A stretch of 64,000 nucleotides of DNA from Mycobacterium sp. 852014-50255_SCH5639931 (GTDB lineage Bacteria > Actinomycetota > Actinomycetes > Mycobacteriales > Mycobacteriaceae). The translations under genes were made by a program, and so were the position numbers. The notes under the pieces were generated by a model. It was given only the letters and a program-made list of their open reading frames with translations, had not been told where the DNA came from and did not search any database. The DNA lies in NCBI RefSeq assembly GCF_001665605.1, contig NZ_LZSV01000017.1, forward strand, positions 124,001 to 188,000. Reading direction: 5' to 3'. Shown here in pieces: positions 15,363-23,509 of this stretch (position 1 is the stretch's first letter; each line of letters starts with the position of its first letter).

Positions 15363-16658
15363 GTGACCGATACCACCACACCAGTGGCGGAAGAATTCGA
15401 CGGTCCGCCGTCGGTGTCGCTGCGGGCCCGCGGCCGCTGGCTGCGGTGGGGGCTGCTCGCGGTCTGGGGCCCCGGTCTGGTGGTGATGTTGGCGGACACC
15501 GATGCGGGGTCGTTGATCACCGCGTCGCAGTCCGGCGCCCAGTGGGGCTACCGGATGGTGCTGCCGCAGCTCATGTTGATGCCGATCCTCTATGTCGTGC
15601 AGGAGATGACGGTGCGGCTGGGCATCGTCACCAAGCGCGGTCATGGCGCGCTGATTCGGGAGCGCTTCGGCCGCGGCTGGGCGTGGCTGTCGGCCTTCAC
15701 GCTGTTCGCCTCGGCGATCGGGGCGTTGCTGACGGAGTTCGCCGGCGTCGCCGGGGTGGGGGAGCTGTTCGGTGTTTCGCGGTGGGTCAGCATCCCGGTC
15801 GCGACCGCCGCGCTGCTGGCGTTGGCGTTCACCGGCAGCTACCGGCGCGTCGAGCGCATCGGTCTGATCATCGGCGCGGCCGAGCTGGCGTTCCTGGTCG
15901 CCATGGTGCTGGCGCGGCCGCGGCTCAACGCGCTGCTGGACGGCTTGTCCTCGATGCCGCTGGGCAACTCGTCATATCTGCTGTTGGTCGCGGCCAACGT
16001 CGGCGCCGTCATCATGCCGTGGATGGTCTTCTACCAGCAGGGCGCCGTGGTGGATAAACGGTTGTCGGAGGCCACCATTCGGCAGGCCCGCTACGACACG
16101 GCCACCGGCGCTGTGCTGACCCAGCTGATCATGATCGCGGTGGTCGTCACGATGGCCTCGACGGTGGGGGAGCACGAGGGCGGGGTCTCCCTGAACACCG
16201 TTGGCGAGATCGCCAATTCGCTCACCCCCTACCTGGGCCGCACCGGCGGGACGGTCCTCTTCGGGTTGGGAATGCTCGGCGCGGCGCTGGTCGCCGCGAT
16301 CGTTGCCTCCCTCGCCGGGGCGTGGGGGCTCGCGGAGGTCTTCGGGTGGCGGCACACGCTCAACGAGCGGCCCAACCGTGAGACCGCCAAGTTCTACATC
16401 ACCTACGGACTCGCCCACGTCGTCGGCGCCGTTCTCGTCCTGGCGAGCGTCGACCTGGTGAACCTCGCCGTGGACGTCGAAGTGATGAACGCCCTGCTGC
16501 TGCCGATCGTGCTGGGATTGCTGCTGGCGCTGGAGGCAAAGGCGTTGCCCGAGCAGTGGCGCATGCGCGGGCCGCACAAATACATCACCTGGGTTCTGTG
16601 CCTCGTTGTCATGGGCTTCGGGCTCTACATGGTTCCGCAGGCGCTGGGCTTGACTTAA
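15363..16658 (+). CDS. Nramp-related divalent metal transporter
   Basis: A 431-residue protein with about eleven membrane helices, starting at a GTG with a GAAGGA-type site upstream. The TM1 metal motif, normally DPGN, reads DAGS here (Asp47-Ala48-Gly49-Ser50). The TM6 motif, normally MPHN, reads MPWM (Met218-Pro219-Trp220). The metal-binding Asp and Met are kept while the Pro, Asn and His are changed, so this is a divergent Nramp branch that may differ in ion selectivity or coupling. Family members import Mn2+, Fe2+ or related ions with protons. It ends 7 bp from the convergent CDF exporter gene, giving an importer/exporter pair. Confidence 0.85.
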   Translation: MTDTTTPVAEEFDGPPSVSLRARGRWLRWGLLAVWGPGLVVMLADTDAGSLITASQSGAQWGYRMVLPQLMLMPILYVVQEMTVRLGIVTKRGHGALIRERFGRGWAWLSAFTLFASAIGALLTEFAGVAGVGELFGVSRWVSIPVATAALLALAFTGSYRRVERIGLIIGAAELAFLVAMVLARPRLNALLDGLSSMPLGNSSYLLLVAANVGAVIMPWMVFYQQGAVVDKRLSEATIRQARYDTATGAVLTQLIMIAVVVTMASTVGEHEGGVSLNTVGEIANSLTPYLGRTGGTVLFGLGMLGAALVAAIVASLAGAWGLAEVFGWRHTLNERPNRETAKFYITYGLAHVVGAVLVLASVDLVNLAVDVEVMNALLLPIVLGLLLALEAKALPEQWRMRGPHKYITWVLCLVVMGFGLYMVPQALGLT

Positions 16659-16664
16659 GACGTC

Positions 16665-17660
16665 CTATTCGTCGTGGTGCGCCGGGTAGGCGTGCACGAG
16701 TGCGCTGTTGAGCTTCGGCACCGCGTGAGTCAGCTCGTGTTCGGCGTCATGAGCGATGCGGTGGGCGTCCTCGAGGCTGGTGTTGGGATCGATGTCGAGT
16801 TCCGCGTCGGCGTGCAGCTGGTGACCTATCCAGCGCATCCGGATGCTGCGCACGCTGCGGACGCCCGGCCGGGCGGCCAGGCACGCCTCGGCGGTGTCGA
16901 CGAGGCTCGGGTCCACCGCATCCATGAGCCGGCGGAAGATGTCGCGCACGGCGCGGTACAGCACGGCTACGATCGCCACCGTGATGATCATGCCGACGAC
17001 CGGGTCCGCAATCGGGTAGCCCAGAGCAACACCGATCGCTCCGAAAAGCACTGCCAGCGAGGTGAATCCGTCGGTCCGCGCGTGTAGGCCGTCGGCGACG
17101 AGGGCGGCCGAGCCGATCCGGCGGCCGACCCGGATCCGATAGCTCGCGACACCCTCGTTACCGAGGAAGCCCACGATGCCGGCCACCGCGACCCAGGCGA
17201 CGTGCTCGACGGCGACGGGGTGGATGAGCCGCAGGATGGCCTCGTAGCCGGCGATGATCGCCGACAGGGCGATCATGCCGATGACGAACAAGCCCGCGAT
17301 GTCTTCGGCGCGCCCGTAGCCGTAGGTGTATCGGCGGGTTGCCGCGCGACGGCCCAACGAGAACGCGATCCAGAGCGGGACCGCGGTCAGTGCGTCCGAG
17401 AAATTGTGAATGGTGTCGGCAGCCAGGGCGATCGACCCCGACACGACGGCGATGACCACCTGCATGGCGGCGGTCGCGGCCAGGCCGATGAGGCTGACCT
17501 TGACCGCCCGGATGCCGACGGCACTGGATTCCAGGGCGGTGTCGACGCTGTCGGCGGCATCGTGGCTATGCGGGACGAAAAGCTGGGCCATGATGCCGCG
17601 GAGCCCATGGGCATGTTGATGCCCATGGTGGTGGTGGCCGCTCCCCGCGGTCATCGCCAC
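16665..17660 (-). CDS. Cation diffusion facilitator (CDF) metal exporter
   Basis: A 331-residue protein with six membrane helices and a cytoplasmic C-terminal domain. The N-terminus is His-rich (HHHHGHQHAH), typical of Zn/Co/Ni-handling members. Helix II has HNFSD (His-x3-Asp) and helix V has HARTD (His-x3-Asp), the two halves of the intramembrane zinc site of the Zn/Cd-type branch. The soluble domain contains GHQLHADAELDID and ends in HAYPAHHDE, with further metal-binding histidines. It probably exports Zn2+ or a similar ion in exchange for H+. The upstream interval 17661-17834 contains TGCATGCATACGCA, a possible ArsR-type operator core, but this is weak. Confidence 0.92.
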   Translation of the reverse strand: MAMTAGSGHHHHGHQHAHGLRGIMAQLFVPHSHDAADSVDTALESSAVGIRAVKVSLIGLAATAAMQVVIAVVSGSIALAADTIHNFSDALTAVPLWIAFSLGRRAATRRYTYGYGRAEDIAGLFVIGMIALSAIIAGYEAILRLIHPVAVEHVAWVAVAGIVGFLGNEGVASYRIRVGRRIGSAALVADGLHARTDGFTSLAVLFGAIGVALGYPIADPVVGMIITVAIVAVLYRAVRDIFRRLMDAVDPSLVDTAEACLAARPGVRSVRSIRMRWIGHQLHADAELDIDPNTSLEDAHRIAHDAEHELTHAVPKLNSALVHAYPAHHDE

Positions 17661-17834
17661 GCTGCCCGCTTACCTGCATGCATACGCAGATAATAAGTCA
17701 CCTACCCTGCGCACGCGAGCGCTCGCCCGCGGCGGCATGAGACCACCCGATTAAGGGCTTCCGCGCAATCGGCGAACCTTGCCGCCCGGTCATGGCAAGG
17801 ACGATGATCGTGACTGACGGCTAAGGAGTCGATC

Positions 17835-18056
17835 ATGTTGCTCAACAGATTTGCCGCCTGGACCGGGTGGCTATCCACGCTGCTCGCGTTCGCGGCGCTC
17901 CCGATGGCGCTCTTCGCGGCCGGCACCGGCCACCTGGGTTGGGCGATGGTGGCGGCCGCCGCGCTGCTGTCCTGCGTAGGCCTCGGGGCCGGCGTGGTCG
18001 CGGCGGTCGTGCACTACGACCACCGACATCACCGAAGCACTCCCCACCTTTTCTAG
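17835..18056 (+). CDS. Small two-helix membrane protein with His-rich tail
   Basis: A 73-residue protein with AAGGAG nine bases before its ATG. It has two hydrophobic helices (about residues 10-30 and 36-58) and a tail HYDHRHHRSTPHLF carrying five histidines. No family is recognised. It is divergent from the CDF exporter, 174 bp away. The His tail and the neighbours suggest a metal-related role, but that is speculation; it might be a transporter accessory peptide. Confidence 0.65.
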   Translation: MLLNRFAAWTGWLSTLLAFAALPMALFAAGTGHLGWAMVAAAALLSCVGLGAGVVAAVVHYDHRHHRSTPHLF

Positions 18057-18140
18057 CGGCTTCGACGCGTCATCGCCCGAATGGGTTCGGGCGCAACCCA
18101 TCTCTGTCCGCATTCGCGGCCTTGACGGCGCGCCCCGCGC

Positions 18141-18386
18141 CTAACAATTGATATGAGGAATACAACCGGTGTCGCCACCGGGACCGTTGAAGTCCCTGGT
18201 GGGCTGACTGGTTTCGGGCGCTCCCGGATGGTCTGTGGCCGGCGGTGCCGGCGCGGCGGTGGATGTCGGGGTTGCAATCGGTGTGGTTATGTTGCTGAGC
18301 AATTGGCTGCCGCCAAAGTCTGGCGCCAAACCCAGCATTGTTGCACCGCTGAACAGCGCGATCGCCGTCATCGCTCGAGATTTCAT
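18141..18386 (-). CDS. Small secreted protein with C-terminal CxxHxxC motif, behind a copper-type operator
   Basis: 81 residues from the ATG at 18386, which has GGAGG six bases upstream; an ATG at 18398 is in frame but would include the ribosome-binding site. A Sec signal peptide (KSRAMTAIALFSGATMLGLA) precedes a Pro/Thr/Ala-rich linker. The chain ends in GCIPHINC, a Cys-x2-His-x2-Cys arrangement suited to metal binding. The promoter contains a TACCC-N5-GGGTA palindrome (18435-18449) abutting a TATATG -10. That operator form is known for the copper repressors RicR/CsoR of mycobacteria. A copper-induced periplasmic metal-binding peptide is the inference; no named family is recognised. Confidence 0.7.
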   Translation of the reverse strand: MKSRAMTAIALFSGATMLGLAPDFGGSQLLSNITTPIATPTSTAAPAPPATDHPGAPETSQPTRDFNGPGGDTGCIPHINC

Positions 18387-18430
18387 GAGAACCTCCATTC
18401 TCGATTGTGCATAAGCCTAAATGTCGCGCT

Positions 18431-18449
18431 CATATACCCCCTAGGGGTA
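18431..18449 (-). promoter_or_regulatory. Copper-box-like operator 1 (TACCC-N5-GGGTA) with -10
   Basis: TACCCCCTAGGGGTA occupies 18435-18449. On the minus strand it runs straight into TATATG (18436-18431), a plausible -10, giving a transcript start near 18424 and a leader of about 38 nt with GGAGG before the ATG at 18386. No good -35 was seen. The same arrangement recurs at 18863-18891. Confidence 0.65.
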
Positions 18450-18529
18450 GGGACTTAGGTCCTTTGCTTTGCGGGAAGGCATACAGAAGCGGCTGTTTGA
18501 TCCAATGAGGCCGCGGTGACGTCGGTCCA
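18450..18529. other. Short noncoding gap between the two copper-box genes
   Basis: No gene recognised. Open frames on the minus strand across 18430-18653 lack protein character. Confidence 0.4.
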
Positions 18530-18769
18530 TCAAGGCTTGGCCGGCGGCGAATCGCCGTGATGGGCTTGCAGTCGAGAGAGGCCGTCGTGGAGTCCCCGGG
18601 CGATTTGGCCGGGGACATCGGAACCGAGATCCGGTGACGACTCGCAATGGCAAGTCAGATCACTGAACGGGTTCGGGTCGGCGCTGGCCGGTGGCGCTAC
18701 TCCCGCATCGGCGCCGGCGACGATTGCGATACTGACGACGGTTCTCGTAATCACTTGATAAATAGCCAC
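18530..18769 (-). CDS. Small secreted protein with CHC motif, behind a second copper-type operator
   Basis: 79 residues from a GTG at 18769. The N-terminal 30 residues form a signal peptide (TRTVVSIAIVAGADAGVA then PPASA-DP). The mature part starts DPNPFSDLTCHCESS, a beginning I recall from other small mycobacterial exported proteins, and holds a Cys-His-Cys and a C-terminal AHHGD. These residues could bind copper or another soft metal. Its promoter (18863-18891) carries a TACCC-N5-GGGTA palindrome between -35 and -10. The start is uncertain because the leader is about 85 nt long and contains a 38-codon open frame that overlaps the GTG. Confidence 0.62.
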   Translation of the reverse strand: MAIYQVITRTVVSIAIVAGADAGVAPPASADPNPFSDLTCHCESSPDLGSDVPGQIARGLHDGLSRLQAHHGDSPPAKP

Positions 18770-18862
18770 TTACAGCCTGCTGCCAGCGGTGCAATCGACG
18801 CCGCCGCCATGCGTGGAGTCGGTGGGCTCGCAGCAGCAAGACCCCGCTGCTTCCATTCGGCA

Positions 18863-18891
18863 ACCATACCCCCGTAGGGTAAATACATCAA
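18863..18891 (-). promoter_or_regulatory. Copper-box-like operator 2 inside a -35/-10 promoter
   Basis: On the minus strand TTGATG (18891-18886) and TATGGT (18868-18863) are separated by exactly 17 nt, and the spacer and -10 edge contain TACCC-N5-GGGTA (18867-18881). A repressor bound here would block polymerase, as RicR and CsoR do in M. tuberculosis. This is the cleanest promoter/operator seen in the window. Confidence 0.7.
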
Positions 18892-18966
18892 CGCAAGCGT
18901 CGCCGAAGGTGTCTAGTCGTCACAGGTGCAACGGGAGTCGGCACAGCTGAGGCATCGGGAAGCAGA

Positions 18967-19716
18967 TCAGTGGCTTCGGAAGCCGTTGGAGGGCGTCTCT
19001 CGGTTTGCGACTGCCCCGAGCGTCCGCAAAGTGTCCGCGGCGAGCAGCGCCTGCCGTGAACCGCGAAGCTCCGCGGCGAGGTCGTGTTCGAGCGCCGGGA
19101 CCTCCAATCCCCGGCGGCGCAACCGTCGATCCAGCGCCGCGATGAACAAGCCCTCGCCCTTGCGGCGGCACCCGAGAACGGCCCGCTCGTTCATCACATC
19201 GCGCGTCAGGGCGGCGGCCGGACATGACGCGACCACCTCCAGCGAGGCCCGCATGTCGAGCGTCGTGGTCACCCCGCACGACGGCGAGGCGCCGATCCCG
19301 ACGATGCCGGCCACCGTGATCCCGGACCGCTGGTAGTCGACAACGTCGCGGGCGACCTGCCGCGCCAAGCGCCGATAGACGAGGCGGGTCCAAAGCACGA
19401 ACGCGCGCAGCAGTGGGCCGCGCAGCGGATACAGCAATCCGCCCTTGGAGTGGTACAGGCGCAGGCTGTGGGGCTTGAGCACCCCGCCCCAGGCCAGCCG
19501 CTCCGGGCACGGCAGCTGGTGAATCCCGTAACCGGCGCTGATCAGCTCCTCGACCGCCTCCGGCACCGCACCGGATCGGGTGGCGCCGCCGGCGTAACGC
19601 GTGTTTTCGTTCAGCAGGCAGTGCGAGACGAGCACAACCCGCCGGCCGCGCTCATCGCGCAGTCGGTCGAGCAGCTGCGCTGGGGACGGCGCCGCTCTAC
19701 CGCGCATGATCGACAC
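18967..19716 (-). CDS. DUF523/TudS-related putative [4Fe-4S] desulfurase-like protein
   Basis: 249 residues (GTG at 19716; ATG at 19707 is an alternative). Three cysteines sit in the places expected for the DUF523 family: Cys33 in VSHCLLNENTRYAGG, Cys70 in LPCPERLAWGG, Cys147 in GASPSCG. In characterised members (TudS) three such cysteines hold a [4Fe-4S] cluster with a free iron that removes sulfur from thiolated pyrimidines. This protein is longer than TudS, with an extra Arg-rich insert (about residues 100-125). Substrate is unknown. It is divergent from the rubrerythrin lipoprotein gene. Confidence 0.68.
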   Translation of the reverse strand: MSIMRGRAAPSPAQLLDRLRDERGRRVVLVSHCLLNENTRYAGGATRSGAVPEAVEELISAGYGIHQLPCPERLAWGGVLKPHSLRLYHSKGGLLYPLRGPLLRAFVLWTRLVYRRLARQVARDVVDYQRSGITVAGIVGIGASPSCGVTTTLDMRASLEVVASCPAAALTRDVMNERAVLGCRRKGEGLFIAALDRRLRRRGLEVPALEHDLAAELRGSRQALLAADTLRTLGAVANRETPSNGFRSH

Positions 19717-19881
19717 GGTATCTCGGCTCGGGTGACGCGGGAGTCGCTTTCGGTGTCGGCTCGCATCCGAAGATCACCATTACCAGATCACGGGACTTCC
19801 GCCTCTAGGTCCGGCCTGCCGCACACAATTACTGTCGCTCCTACGGCAAGACGATTGGCACATCAAACTGTGGGGTTGATC

Positions 19882-20826
19882 ATGTCTCAAGCCAAGTGGT
19901 CGTTGGTTGTGGTCTGCACGGCCGCACTGTTGGTGGCGGCATGCTCGAGTCACCGGGCGCCGCCGGCATCGTCATCCACCTCCCCCCTGGCCGATTCCAC
20001 CCGATCAAATGCGTTGTCAGCCATGCACGGCGAGGCGCTCGCCCATGCGAAGTATCTGGCTTACGCCACCCAGGCGCAGCAGGCCGGGCGGACCCAGGCT
20101 GCGCAGGACTTCACCAACGCCGCCCAGACCGAGCACATGGATCACTTTGCGCGCCAGGCCGATCTGGTCGGGCTGGGCAGCGACATCGCGGCCAACCTGC
20201 GCGACGCGATCAACGGCGAGACCAACGAGGCCAACACCATGTACCCGGGTTTCGCCAAGCAGGCCACCGCCGACAACGACCCGGCCGCGGCATCAGCCTT
20301 CAACGAGATCGGCACCGACGAGGCAACCCACCTCAAGCACTTCCAGGCGGCACTAGAGGTGGTCAGCAACCCTGCCAGCGGCGCGTCGGTACCGGCGGGC
20401 GCAACGCCGGCGCCGGTGGCCATCACGGCCGGGAGCCCGCGGTCGTCCGGGGCCACGCTGGCGAACCTGCGTACGGCGATGCAGGGCGAGGCCTTCGCCT
20501 ACGCCAAATACCTGCGCTACGCCGATCAGGCAAGACGCGACGGTAACTCGGCTGTGGCGCAGCTCTTCACCAACACCGCCAACTTCGAGTTGAACGAGCA
20601 TTTCGCCACGCTGGCCACGCTGGCCGGGTTGGTGGCCACCGACACCAACGCGAACCTGCAAGACGCGATCAACGGTGAGCAGCACGAGGCCGATGTCATG
20701 TATCCGGACTACGCTCGCCAGGCCGATCAGGCCGGAAACCCTCAGGCCGCCAATCTGTTCCGGGAGATCGCAGGCGACGAGAAGATGCACCAGCAGATAT
20801 TTCGGACAGCGCTCACCGCTTCGTGA
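19882..20826 (+). CDS. Lipoprotein with two tandem rubrerythrin-like diiron domains
   Basis: 314 residues from the ATG at 19882; earlier frame extensions lack a signal. A lipobox LLVAACSS places the lipidated Cys near residue 21, so it is anchored outside the cytoplasm. Two homologous domains follow (about 45-165 and 190-310), each with a first-helix GEA(x)AYAKYL, an E-x2-H such as TEHMDHF or NEHF, NGExxEA, and a final DExxH (TDEATHLKH, GDEKMHQQ). These are the Glu/His ligands of rubrerythrin four-helix bundles. The rubredoxin domain is missing. Rubrerythrins reduce peroxide or oxidise Fe2+. Its TGA overlaps the GTG of the P-type ATPase, which suggests joint production. Confidence 0.85.
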   Translation: MSQAKWSLVVVCTAALLVAACSSHRAPPASSSTSPLADSTRSNALSAMHGEALAHAKYLAYATQAQQAGRTQAAQDFTNAAQTEHMDHFARQADLVGLGSDIAANLRDAINGETNEANTMYPGFAKQATADNDPAAASAFNEIGTDEATHLKHFQAALEVVSNPASGASVPAGATPAPVAITAGSPRSSGATLANLRTAMQGEAFAYAKYLRYADQARRDGNSAVAQLFTNTANFELNEHFATLATLAGLVATDTNANLQDAINGEQHEADVMYPDYARQADQAGNPQAANLFREIAGDEKMHQQIFRTALTAS

Positions 20827-23381
20827 CCATGGCTGAGGCGGGACGCGGCACCGCCCTGCCGGGATTAACTGCCCAGGAGGCCGCGCGCCGGCTCGCAGCC
20901 GACGGCACTAACGAGTTGGCAGCCCAAAAGCGCCGGAACTTGCTGCAGGAGGCCTGGGACGTCATCCGCCAACCCATGCTGCTTCTGCTCCTCGGGGCCG
21001 GCCTGGTGAATTTCCTTCTGGCGGAGCCGCTGGACGGCATCATGCTGATGGGTTTCGTCGTCGTCGTCATCGCGATTTCGATCTATCAGGAGCACAGAAC
21101 CGAACGGGCCTTGGCCGCATTGCGTGACCTGTCTTCGCCCAGGGCGCTCGTGGTACGGGACGGGATGCAGATGCGCATCGCCGGCCGCGACGTCGTGCGA
21201 GGGGACGTCGTGCTGCTCGCCGAGGGCGACCGGGTTCCCGCAGACGCCGCATTGCTTGACTGCGCGAACTTTTCGGTTGACGAGTCGGCGCTGACGGGCG
21301 AATCCGTTCCGGTGCGGAAGGTGTCGATCGAGCCTGCGACCGTGTCGGCGGCCATGGGTCGGCCCGGCGGGGACGCGACCCCATGGGTGTTCTCGGGAAC
21401 CCTGGTGGTCAAAGGTCACGGCATCGCAGAGGTCAAGCAGACCGGCGCAGGTACCGAGCTGGGGAAGATCGGGACCGCGTTGCGCACCATAAAGCCGGAG
21501 CGCACCCCACTTCAGCGCGAAATCGACCGTTTGGTCGGGATTTTGGCCGTTCTTGGGGTGGGTGTCGCGGTTGCCGTCGTTATCGTTTACGGGCTGACGC
21601 GAGGCAACTGGCTTGCGGGCGTGCTCGCGGGCATCGCGACCGCGATGGCGCTGCTGCCGGAAGAGTTTCCGGTGGTCCTCACGGTTTTCCTGGCGCTGGG
21701 CGCCTGGCGAATGTCGCGCAAGCGGGTTCTCACCCGCCGTCCCCCGGTCATCGAGACCCTGGGGTCGGCGACCGTCTTGTGCGTAGACAAGACCGGCACG
21801 TTGACGCTCAACCGGATGACCGTGCGCCAGCTCATCGTGGATGGGCAGGCGCACAGCCTCGGTGCCGGCCCGCTACCTGAGGGGTTTCACGCCATCGCGG
21901 AGTTTGCGGTACTGGCCTCGCCGGTTGATCCGTTCGATCCCATGGATAAGGCGTTCAAGGAACTTGGCGAGAAGTACCTGTCCGGAACGGAACACGTGCA
22001 CGCCGAGTGGGAGCTGGTGCGTGAATATCCGCTCTCGGAAAAGTTGCTGGCACTGTCCCACGTGTGGCGCTCACCCGACGGGGGCAAATTCGTGATCGCC
22101 GCCAAGGGTGCGCCCGAGGCGATCGCGGACCTGTGCCACTTCACCGCCGACGAGGTCGCCGCACTCACCACGGACGTTGAGCGAGCCACGGCCGGCGGCC
22201 AACGGGTCCTGGCGGTGGCCTGCGGGCACTTCGACTCCGACACCGCGTTACCGGCCGAGCAGCACGACTTCCAATTCGAATTCCTCGGGCTGGCCGGTCT
22301 TCATGACCCCGTGCGGCCGGGTGTGGCCGAGGCGGTAGCCGAATGCCGGCGTGCGGCTATCCGCACGATCATGATCACCGGCGACTATCCGGGTACCGCA
22401 TTAGCGATCGCCCGCGACATCGGCTTGGACCATGCTGCTGGCTGCATTACGGGCCGGGAGCTCGACACGATGTCCGATGACGAGTTGGCTCACCGCATCC
22501 GGTCAGTCAGCATTTTCGCGCGGATGGTGCCCGAGCAGAAGCTGCAACTTGTCCGCGCTCTGCAAGCCAACGGCGAAGTGGTCGGTATGACGGGCGACGG
22601 GGTCAACGACGCTCCGGCATTGCGAGCGGCCGATATCGGCATCGCAATGGGGGCGCACGGCACCGACGTCGCCCGCGAATCCGCAGCGCTCGTCATCACT
22701 GACGACGACTTCGCTTCGATCGTTGGGGGAGTGAGTCAGGGCCGCGGTATTTTCGATAATTTGCGAAAAGCGATGTCCTACGTGATCGCTGTGCACTTGC
22801 CGATCGTGGGCATGTCGCTCGTCCCGGTTTTCGTTTCTGGCTGGCCGCTGGTGCTGCTGCCCGTCCAGATCGCTTTCCTGGAACTGATCATCGATCCTGC
22901 GTGCTCGGTGGTGTTTGAATCTGAGGAGATCGACCCGAAGATCATGGACGCGCCACCCCGTGGCCTGAACGAGCCGATGTTCGGCTCGCGCGTGCTGACT
23001 ATCGCTGCGCTCCAAGGCCTTTCAGTCCTCGCGGTCACCCTCGGTGTTTACCTGTGGGCGGTGCTCAACGAGCGGCCTGATAATGTCATCCGCTCGGTGA
23101 CTTTCGTCGCGCTCGTCGTCGGCAATCTCGCATTGATTTTGGTGAATCGATCATGGCGGTTGCCGATCTGGCGGACGTTCCGTGAGCGGCGTAATCGCGC
23201 CCTGAAGTGGATACTAGGTGCGACGGCCTCGCTTCTCATCGTGGTGCTGACACTGCCCGGACCGCGGCGCGCCTTCAACTTCGGTCCGATTACACCGTGG
23301 GACTGGCTGATTGCCGTCGCGGCCGGTTTCATCGGTGTTGCGTGGTTCGAGATCTATAAAGCGGTCGTAGCGCGGCGCTGA
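20823..23381 (+). CDS. Cation-transporting P-type ATPase (P2-like)
   Basis: An 852-residue membrane pump starting at a GTG that overlaps the rubrerythrin stop (GTGA); an ATG at 20829 is an alternative. It has the actuator motif LTGES, TM4 PEEFPVVLTVF, the phosphorylation site CVDKTGTLT, the nucleotide-domain KGAPEAI and the hinge GDGVNDAPAL. There is no CPC or N-terminal metal-binding domain, so it is not a copper or zinc P1B pump. TM4 PEEFP differs from the PEGLP of Ca2+ pumps, and TM6 reads ELIIDPACSVVFE. The ion is therefore uncertain (Ca2+, Mn2+ or Fe2+ are possible). Pairing with a diiron lipoprotein hints at iron, by inference only. Confidence 0.9.
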   Translation: MTMAEAGRGTALPGLTAQEAARRLAADGTNELAAQKRRNLLQEAWDVIRQPMLLLLLGAGLVNFLLAEPLDGIMLMGFVVVVIAISIYQEHRTERALAALRDLSSPRALVVRDGMQMRIAGRDVVRGDVVLLAEGDRVPADAALLDCANFSVDESALTGESVPVRKVSIEPATVSAAMGRPGGDATPWVFSGTLVVKGHGIAEVKQTGAGTELGKIGTALRTIKPERTPLQREIDRLVGILAVLGVGVAVAVVIVYGLTRGNWLAGVLAGIATAMALLPEEFPVVLTVFLALGAWRMSRKRVLTRRPPVIETLGSATVLCVDKTGTLTLNRMTVRQLIVDGQAHSLGAGPLPEGFHAIAEFAVLASPVDPFDPMDKAFKELGEKYLSGTEHVHAEWELVREYPLSEKLLALSHVWRSPDGGKFVIAAKGAPEAIADLCHFTADEVAALTTDVERATAGGQRVLAVACGHFDSDTALPAEQHDFQFEFLGLAGLHDPVRPGVAEAVAECRRAAIRTIMITGDYPGTALAIARDIGLDHAAGCITGRELDTMSDDELAHRIRSVSIFARMVPEQKLQLVRALQANGEVVGMTGDGVNDAPALRAADIGIAMGAHGTDVARESAALVITDDDFASIVGGVSQGRGIFDNLRKAMSYVIAVHLPIVGMSLVPVFVSGWPLVLLPVQIAFLELIIDPACSVVFESEEIDPKIMDAPPRGLNEPMFGSRVLTIAALQGLSVLAVTLGVYLWAVLNERPDNVIRSVTFVALVVGNLALILVNRSWRLPIWRTFRERRNRALKWILGATASLLIVVLTLPGPRRAFNFGPITPWDWLIAVAAGFIGVAWFEIYKAVVARR

Positions 23382-23509
23382 CAAACCGGAGAATGCTTCC
23401 CGCTCAGTAGGGGCCAAGGTCACCGAAGAGCAGTCCTGTTGGTTCTGGCGAAGTGGCGCGCCGCGGGGCAGATTGGAAACACGGTGTACCGACTCAGAGT
23501 GGAATCGAC

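Noticed and set aside
17661..17700. ArsR-type operator in TGCATGCATACGCA before the CDF gene
   Set aside because: Palindrome is poor and too short to distinguish from chance; mentioned only in the CDF entry.
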